From assembly GCF_900105805.1 (NCBI RefSeq), contig NZ_LT629788.1, positions 4,882,501-4,946,500 on the forward strand: DNA of 64,000 bases, read 5' to 3'. This document shows, piece by piece, positions 59,041-64,000 of the stretch. The position numbers and the translations under genes were made by a program. The notes under the pieces are model-generated. The model saw only the letters and a list, made by a program, of their open reading frames with translations. It was not told the origin of the DNA and ran no database searches. Position 1 is the first letter of the stretch; each line of letters starts with the position of its first letter. This DNA comes from Pseudomonas moraviensis. GTDB lineage: Bacteria; Pseudomonadota; Gammaproteobacteria; Pseudomonadales; Pseudomonadaceae.

Positions 59041-60699
59041 ATGCTCACCCTGCTCAATCTGCTATCCGCCGTCGCCCTGTTGATCTGGGGCACGCACATC
59101 GTCCGAACCGGCATCCTGCGGGTTTACGGCACCAATCTGCGACATGTGATCGGCCAGAACATGTCGAGGAAATGGCTGGCGTTCATCGCCGGTATTCTCG
59201 TCACCGCGATGGTGCAGAGCAGCAACGCCACGGCGATGCTGGTCACCTCGTTTGTCGGCCAGGGCCTGATGGCGCTGACCCCGGCGCTGGCGACCATGCT
59301 TGGCGCCGACGTCGGTACCGCGTTGATGGCGCGGGTGCTGACGTTTGACTTGTCGTGGCTGTCGCCGCTGCTGATTTTCCTCGGGGTGATTTTCTTTCTG
59401 TCGCGCAAACAGACGCGGCTCGGACAGATGGGTCGAGTGTCGATCGGGCTGGGGCTGATCATTCTCGCCCTGCAATTGATCGTCGAGGCCGCTGCGCCTA
59501 TCACCCATGCGCAGGGGGTGAAGGTGATTTTTGCCTCGCTGACTGGCGACATCCTCCTTGATGCGCTGGTCGGCGCGTTGTTCGCGATGATTTCCTACTC
59601 CAGCCTCGCCGCCGTGCTGCTCACCGCCACCTTGGCCGGCGCTGCGGTGATCAGCCTGCCGGTGGCGATCGGTCTGGTGATCGGCGCGAACATCGGCAGC
59701 GGCATCCTCGCCTTCATGAGCACCAGCATGCAGAACGCTGCCGGCCGCCAGGTGGCGCTGGGCAGTCTGTTGTACAAACTGATCGGCCTGCTGCTGATCA
59801 TCCCGGTGCTCGACCCGCTGGTGCACTGGATCGACAGCCTCGATTTCAGCCCGCAGGAAATGGTCATCGGCTTCCACCTGCTCTACAACACCGCGCGCTG
59901 CCTGATCCTGCTGCCGAGCGTCGGGCCGATGGCGCGGCTTTGTGCGTGGCTGCTGCCGGAGCGCCCGGAAGTCAACGGCACCGCCAAACCGCGTCATCTC
60001 GACCCGACCGCGCTGGTCACGCCGAGTCTGGCGCTGGCCAATGCCGCGCGGGAAACCCTGCGCATGGGCGATCTGCTCGACAACATGCTCGACGCTTCCC
60101 TCGATGTGCTGCGCGGCAAGCAGACCGCCGTCACTCAGGAAATGCGTCGACTGACCGACGACGTCGAGGCGCTGTACAGCGCGATCAAACTGTATCTGGC
60201 GCAGATGCCTCGCGAGGATCTCGGCGAGCAGGACAGTCGGCGCTGGGCCGAAATCATCGAGCTGGCGATCAACCTGAAGCTCGCCGCCGACCTGATCGAG
60301 CGCATGCTGCGCAAGATCCAGCAGCAGAAGACCTCGCAACGCCGTTCGTTTTCCGAAGAGGGCCTGGAAGACCTCGCCGGGCTGCAACAGCAACTGATCG
60401 CCAACCTGCGGCTCGGCCTGTCGGTGTTTCTCAGTGGCGACCGCGAAAGCGCGCGGCAGTTGTTGCGGGAGAAACGCCGGTTTCGTGCGCAGGAACGGCG
60501 TCTGGCCCATGCGCATGTCAGCCGTTTGCAACGCAAGATCGTCCAGAGTCTGGAGACCAGTTCGCTGCATCTGGAGTTGATCGCCGACATGAAGCGGCTC
60601 AATTCGCTGTTCTGCAGCAGCGCCTATGTGGTGCTGGAAACGGCGGACACTGGCGCGCTGGCGGTGGATGACATGGCGGACATTACGCATTCGCCTTGA
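59041..60699 (+). CDS. Na/Pi cotransporter family protein
   Basis: Inner-membrane protein of 552 residues related to NptA/YjbB phosphate transporters. The start MLTLLNLLSAVALLIWGTHI is followed by two Na_Pi_cotrans repeats with the QSSNA motif (AMVQSSNATAMLVTSF) and its weaker second copy (SYSSLAAVLLTATLAG). The C-terminal 190 residues form a PhoU-like helical domain (GDLLDNMLDASLDVLRGKQT). Phosphate export or uptake is the family role; direction is unknown. Confidence 0.9.
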   Translation: MLTLLNLLSAVALLIWGTHIVRTGILRVYGTNLRHVIGQNMSRKWLAFIAGILVTAMVQSSNATAMLVTSFVGQGLMALTPALATMLGADVGTALMARVLTFDLSWLSPLLIFLGVIFFLSRKQTRLGQMGRVSIGLGLIILALQLIVEAAAPITHAQGVKVIFASLTGDILLDALVGALFAMISYSSLAAVLLTATLAGAAVISLPVAIGLVIGANIGSGILAFMSTSMQNAAGRQVALGSLLYKLIGLLLIIPVLDPLVHWIDSLDFSPQEMVIGFHLLYNTARCLILLPSVGPMARLCAWLLPERPEVNGTAKPRHLDPTALVTPSLALANAARETLRMGDLLDNMLDASLDVLRGKQTAVTQEMRRLTDDVEALYSAIKLYLAQMPREDLGEQDSRRWAEIIELAINLKLAADLIERMLRKIQQQKTSQRRSFSEEGLEDLAGLQQQLIANLRLGLSVFLSGDRESARQLLREKRRFRAQERRLAHAHVSRLQRKIVQSLETSSLHLELIADMKRLNSLFCSSAYVVLETADTGALAVDDMADITHSP

Positions 60700-60745
60700 A
60701 CGTCTGGGGCTGGGGTCAGTCAGTTACAGTGGTTCAGCCTTGAGA

Positions 60746-60776
60746 CCGCTATCGCGAGCAGGCTCACTCCTACAGG
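60746..60776. repeat. Single REP unit (family 1)
   Basis: CCGCTATCGCGAGCAGGCTC followed by ACTCCTACAGG, one unpaired copy of the family 1 unit between the Na/Pi cotransporter and M16 peptidase genes. Unpaired units can be remnants of pairs or solitary insertions. Confidence 0.8.
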
Positions 60777-60864
60777 GATTGCATTCCAAATGTAGAGTCG
60801 GGTCAGCCCGCGCTGGTGGCTGACCACGACACGGATCTCCAAATCAGCCGTATGGAAGCCTGTT

Positions 60865-62259
60865 ATGCGTTGCCTGTTGTTCGCCTGTCTGTTGCTCGGT
60901 TCCCTGCCCGCCTTCGCCCTGGATCGGTTTCAGGTCGAAGGCTATGCGCTGCCCAACGGTTTGCAACTGATGCTCAAACCCGGCACCGAACGTGGCCATG
61001 TGGCGATCCGGCTGGTGGTCGGCGTCGGTCTCGATGACTTCGACTGCGACGAAAAGGAGCTGCCGCATTTGCTCGAACACCTGCTGTTCAGCGGCATCGA
61101 TGCCACCGGTGAAGGCGGTCTGGAAGAGCGCATGCAGGCGTTGGGTGGTGACTGGAACGCGTTCACCAGCAATGCCGACACCACGTTCGTCATCGAAGCC
61201 CCGGCGAAGAACCAGCGCAAGGTGCTCGACCTGCTGCTCGCGCTGCTGACCCAGACACGCATTGACGACAACGCAATCAACGCGGCGAAACGGGTGGTCG
61301 AGCGTGAGGACGGCGGGCACTACACCAAACTGCAGCGTTTCCTCGACCGTCAGGACCTCGGCCACACTGCGAGCAATCAGCTGGCTGTCGAGCTGGGACT
61401 GAAATGCCCGCAGCGCGCCGAAGTCGGCCATCTGACCCAAGAGCAATTGGAGAAAGTGCGCAAGGCCTGGTACGCACCGAACAACATGACCCTGATCGTC
61501 GTCGGCGAACTCGACAAACTGCTGCCGGCCTATCTCGAGCGCACGTGGGGCGAGCTGGAGCCGGTCGAGCCCAGCGAACACCGGGCGTTGCCGGACATCC
61601 GCACCAGCGCCGCCCATGAACGCACCCTCACCCGGGGCTTCATCGGCGACAGCGCCAAGCTGCACTGGCTGGTGCCGGAACCGGTGCTCAACGATCAGTA
61701 CGACCAGACGTTCGACATCCTCAAGGATTACCTCGACTGGGCGCTGTATCGGCAGATTCGCCTCAACCACGGTTTGTCGTACGGGCCATGGGCCGAACGC
61801 GAAGTGTTCGGCGGGGTCGGCTTCATGAGCCTCAACGCTGACCTCGATCGCGATGACGTCGACGAAGCCATTCAAGTGCTGGAAGACCTCAAGGCCGACT
61901 TGCTGAAAAACGGCCTCGATGCAGACACCTTCGCCCGCATCAAACAAGCCGCCATCGCCCATCAGGCCTGGGCCGTGCAGGGCAACAGCGCACTGGCGGA
62001 CTATTACTGGAGCGCCCTGGCCGATTATCAGGACGGCCGCTTTGCCAACCCGGCGCGTGAGCTGCAAGGGGTTACGCTGGACGCGGCGAACAAGGCCATG
62101 CGCGAACTGTTGTTACAGCCGGGGTACATCAGGATCGAGAAGCCCTTGATCAGTGATGATCAGGTGTTGTGGCTGGTCGCGGGTGGTGTCGGGGTCTTGC
62201 TGCTGATCGTGATCGGCTGGCGCCTGCATCGCCACCGAAAACCAGCGGGAAACACCTGA
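60865..62259 (+). CDS. M16-family zinc metallopeptidase, exported and membrane-anchored
   Basis: A 464-residue pitrilysin-family protein. A signal peptide covers about residues 1-19 (LLFACLLLGSLPAFA). The inverted zinc motif HLLEH is at residues 68-72, with the third ligand candidate Glu146 or Glu148 in VVEREDGG. A second M16 domain without a zinc motif follows (residues about 190-410). A C-terminal membrane helix (VLWLVAGGVGVLLLIVIGWR) then anchors the protein, leaving the peptidase in the periplasm. M16 peptidases often come as adjacent catalytic/non-catalytic pairs; here there is only one gene. Substrate unknown. Confidence 0.92.
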   Translation: MRCLLFACLLLGSLPAFALDRFQVEGYALPNGLQLMLKPGTERGHVAIRLVVGVGLDDFDCDEKELPHLLEHLLFSGIDATGEGGLEERMQALGGDWNAFTSNADTTFVIEAPAKNQRKVLDLLLALLTQTRIDDNAINAAKRVVEREDGGHYTKLQRFLDRQDLGHTASNQLAVELGLKCPQRAEVGHLTQEQLEKVRKAWYAPNNMTLIVVGELDKLLPAYLERTWGELEPVEPSEHRALPDIRTSAAHERTLTRGFIGDSAKLHWLVPEPVLNDQYDQTFDILKDYLDWALYRQIRLNHGLSYGPWAEREVFGGVGFMSLNADLDRDDVDEAIQVLEDLKADLLKNGLDADTFARIKQAAIAHQAWAVQGNSALADYYWSALADYQDGRFANPARELQGVTLDAANKAMRELLLQPGYIRIEKPLISDDQVLWLVAGGVGVLLLIVIGWRLHRHRKPAGNT

Positions 62260-62262
62260 TCA

Positions 62263-62396
62263 CTGTGGCGAGGGAGCTTGCTCCCGCTGGGGTGCGAAGC
62301 AGCCCCGATTCAGGCGACTCAACATTCCAGAGACACCGTGTCCGCAAATCCTGCGCCTGCTGCGCAGTCGAGCGGGAGCAAGCCCCCTCGCCACAG
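62263..62396. repeat. Paired REP element (family 3)
   Basis: CTGTGGCGAGGGAGCTTGCT to 62288 pairs with 62371-62396 over 26 bp with one mismatch. The interior holds GGGGTGC-GAA-GCAGCCCC, a small stem usual for this REP type. It lies between the M16 peptidase and DUF5924 genes. Confidence 0.85.
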
Positions 62397-62491
62397 GTTC
62401 TCGTGGGGGTTGCTAACCGTGAACCTCGCCACAACGCCCGGCGGACGCTACTCTGTCGGGGTATTTCCTTAGCCTGCAGTGAAGCGCCCAC

Positions 62492-63520
62492 ATGTCGAAA
62501 CTAACCCTCCTGGTCCAGCGCATTCTCGAGCTGATCAAGCGCTACCCCGGGGTTATTGCGGCGGGTGGTTTCATTTCCGGAGTCGGCAGTTTCATCCTGG
62601 TTGATCGCCAACAGGGGCTGGCGAGCTGGATCACGGTGATCATGCTGCTCAGCTGGATCTGGCTGATGCTGGAAAACACCCTCACCGGGCTATTCACGCG
62701 GATCTTCAAGCGCGAGATTCCCCAGCCGCTGCTGCGCTACGCGACGCAGATGATCCATCAGGAAAGTCTGTTTTTCGTTCTGCCGTTCTTCTTCATCACC
62801 ACCACCTGGAACAGCGGCCAGTTGATTTTCACGGGGCTGCTCGGCATTGCCGCACTGATCTCCATCGTCGATCCGCTGTACTACAAATGGCTGGCGCCAC
62901 GGCGCTGGGCGTTTCTCGCGCTGCATACCCTGACCCTGTTCGCCGCCCTGCTCACCGCGTTGCCGGTGATCATGCACCTGACCACCGCGCAGAGTTTCAA
63001 ATGGGCGCTGGGGATTGCCGTGCTGCTGTCGTTCCCGAGCCTGGCGTCGATCTTCCCGATCCGCACCGTGCGCAACGCCCTGGCGATTCTGTTCATCACC
63101 TTTGGCATCGGCGGCGTCGGTTGGGCGCTGCGTTCGTGGGTGCCACCGGCGACGCTGTGGATGACCGACGTGGCGATCAGCACGCAACTGCAGGATCGCA
63201 CCCCCGGCGCCAGCCTCGATACCGTCAGCGCCGAGCAGATCCGCAGCGGCGGGCTCTACGCCTACACCGCGATCAACGCGCCGCGCGGTCTCGACGAGCG
63301 CATTTATCACGTCTGGACCTTCAACGGCAAAGAGGTCGACCGCATCGCCCTCGATATCCATGGCGGGCGCAAGGAGGGTTACCGGGCGTGGACGCACAAG
63401 CAGAACTTCCCCGGCAACCCGTCGGGCAAGTGGCAGGTGCGGGTGCTGACCGAGGACGGGCAGTTGATCGGTGTGCTGCGCTTCGCGATCACTGACAGCA
63501 CACCGGCCAAAGAAAAGTAA
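62492..63520 (+). CDS. DUF5924/DUF2914 family membrane protein
   Basis: A 342-residue protein with about seven hydrophobic segments in the first 215 residues and a soluble C-terminal DUF2914-like domain. The latter has IYHVWTFNGKEVDRIALDIH, EGYRAWTHKQNFPGNPSGKW and VRVLTEDGQLIGVLRF. Aromatic and Gly residues in these stretches are the usual DUF2914 pattern. Function unknown. It lies 54 bp upstream of a STAS-permease gene on the same strand. Confidence 0.85.
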   Translation: MSKLTLLVQRILELIKRYPGVIAAGGFISGVGSFILVDRQQGLASWITVIMLLSWIWLMLENTLTGLFTRIFKREIPQPLLRYATQMIHQESLFFVLPFFFITTTWNSGQLIFTGLLGIAALISIVDPLYYKWLAPRRWAFLALHTLTLFAALLTALPVIMHLTTAQSFKWALGIAVLLSFPSLASIFPIRTVRNALAILFITFGIGGVGWALRSWVPPATLWMTDVAISTQLQDRTPGASLDTVSAEQIRSGGLYAYTAINAPRGLDERIYHVWTFNGKEVDRIALDIHGGRKEGYRAWTHKQNFPGNPSGKWQVRVLTEDGQLIGVLRFAITDSTPAKEK

Positions 63521-63574
63521 TCCGGTTCGTGCTATTACGTAGGATCTCGTAACGGCCGTACAAGCACGGAGCTT

Positions 63575-64000
63575 ATGACCAGCAGCCCAACCCCCGGCAG
63601 TGCCCACCTGGACACCGCGCTCAGCCCTGCCCGCCTGCGGGTCAGCGGTGACTGGACGCTTGCCCACTACACGGCGCTCAAGCACCTGAGCGAAAAGCTC
63701 CACGGCCAGTACGACGCCAATACCCCGATCGACCTCAACGGCCTCGGTGCCCTCGACACCGCTGGCGCCTCGTTGCTGGTCGAACTGCTCGGGTCGGAAC
63801 GCCTGGGCAAGACCGCTGAACACCCCGATTGCACCCTTTCTACGGCCGACCGCGCGTTGCTGCAAACCGTGTATTGCTCGCTGAACGATTTCTGCGTGCC
63901 GATCAAAGAGCCGGAAGTCAGCGTCAGCGTGCAATTGCTGACGCGCATTGGCCGCGCAGTAGATAAGGTCTGGAACGACACGCTGCAGCTGCTCGGCTTC
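63575..64000 (+). CDS. STAS-domain N-terminus of a probable MlaE-type lipid ABC permease (partial)
   Basis: The frame from ATG 63575 stays open to the window edge (142 codons). It begins MTSSPTPGSAHLDTALSPAR and contains a STAS-like fold (LRVSGDWTLAHYTALKHLSE, IDLNGLGALDTAGASLLVEL). The downstream part (LTRIGRAVDKVWNDTLQLLG) is the lead-in to a MlaE/YrbE permease domain in the fused proteins known from Pseudomonas and relatives. The permease itself is beyond the window, so the call is by recognition of the N-terminus only. Confidence 0.7.
   Translation, partial: MTSSPTPGSAHLDTALSPARLRVSGDWTLAHYTALKHLSEKLHGQYDANTPIDLNGLGALDTAGASLLVELLGSERLGKTAEHPDCTLSTADRALLQTVYCSLNDFCVPIKEPEVSVSVQLLTRIGRAVDKVWNDTLQLLGF

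Noticed and set aside
46073..60776. Repeated GTGAGCCTGCTCGCGAT units as a CRISPR array
   Set aside because: Copies are far apart, arranged as inverted pairs, with no regular spacers or cas genes; they are REP elements.
63575..64000. Complete permease call for the last gene
   Set aside because: Only the STAS-like N-terminus is visible, so the permease identity is kept as probable.

Overview
The window is a stretch of a Pseudomonas chromosome, most likely from the P. fluorescens group, centred on the replication origin. The gene order (atp operon, parB-parA-rsmG-mnmG, mnmE-yidC-yidD-rnpA-rpmH, then dnaA-dnaN-recF-gyrB, then plsC-gmhB-glyS-glyQ-tag-lpxL-trkA-rsmB-fmt-def-LysM-dprA-tsaC-qor-hemF-aroE) is the classic Pseudomonas origin arrangement. 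The GTGAGCCTGCTCGCGAT repeats are REP sequences typical of fluorescent pseudomonads. Genes left of the origin lie mostly on the minus strand and dnaA-gyrB on the plus strand, as expected for divergent replication.

Layout. 1-4.9 kb: F1Fo ATP synthase genes atpG (cut by the edge) to atpI, with a good sigma70 promoter upstream. 5-9.2 kb: the ParAB segregation genes with rsmG and mnmG. 9.2-9.8 kb: an intergenic region with AT-rich DNA and DnaA boxes. 9.8-13.8 kb: an inserted Fur-box-preceded cell-surface signalling module (ECF sigma factor, FecR-type anti-sigma factor, TonB-dependent hydroxamate-type receptor) that separates mnmG from mnmE. 13.8-17.8 kb: mnmE, yidC, yidD, rnpA, rpmH. 17.8-18.35 kb: the main oriC candidate, with four exact DnaA boxes. 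18.35-24.6 kb: dnaA, dnaN, recF (carrying an exact parS palindrome) and gyrB. 24.6-28.3 kb: a two-component system divergently arranged, its response regulator translationally coupled to a CgeB-like glycosyltransferase. 28.4-46.1 kb: the conserved housekeeping block, interrupted at 42.1-43.2 kb by a lower-GC insert with an autoinducer-synthase-like (LuxI/FeeM fold) gene and an overlapping 48-residue basic protein gene.

46.1-64 kb is more accessory. It holds a SulP transporter, a choline-O-sulfate utilisation cluster (choX, betC, LysR regulator), small enzymes (NAD(P)-binding protein, DOPA-dioxygenase-like, GFA family), a CitMHS transporter and a TerC protein. Next come a DUF6124-like gene behind a highly structured 5' leader, an orphan type VI secretion module (PAAR with a C-terminal extension, putative effector, putative immunity protein), a Na/Pi cotransporter, an M16 peptidase, a DUF5924/DUF2914 membrane protein and the start of a STAS-MlaE-type permease. 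Three REP families punctuate this half.

No tRNA, rRNA, CRISPR array, transposase or prophage was seen. The most noteworthy unexplained items are the synthase-like/48-aa gene pair, the structured RNA leader upstream of the DUF6124-like gene, the T6SS cargo cluster, and the striking excess of exact TTATCCACA DnaA boxes scattered through coding DNA around the origin.
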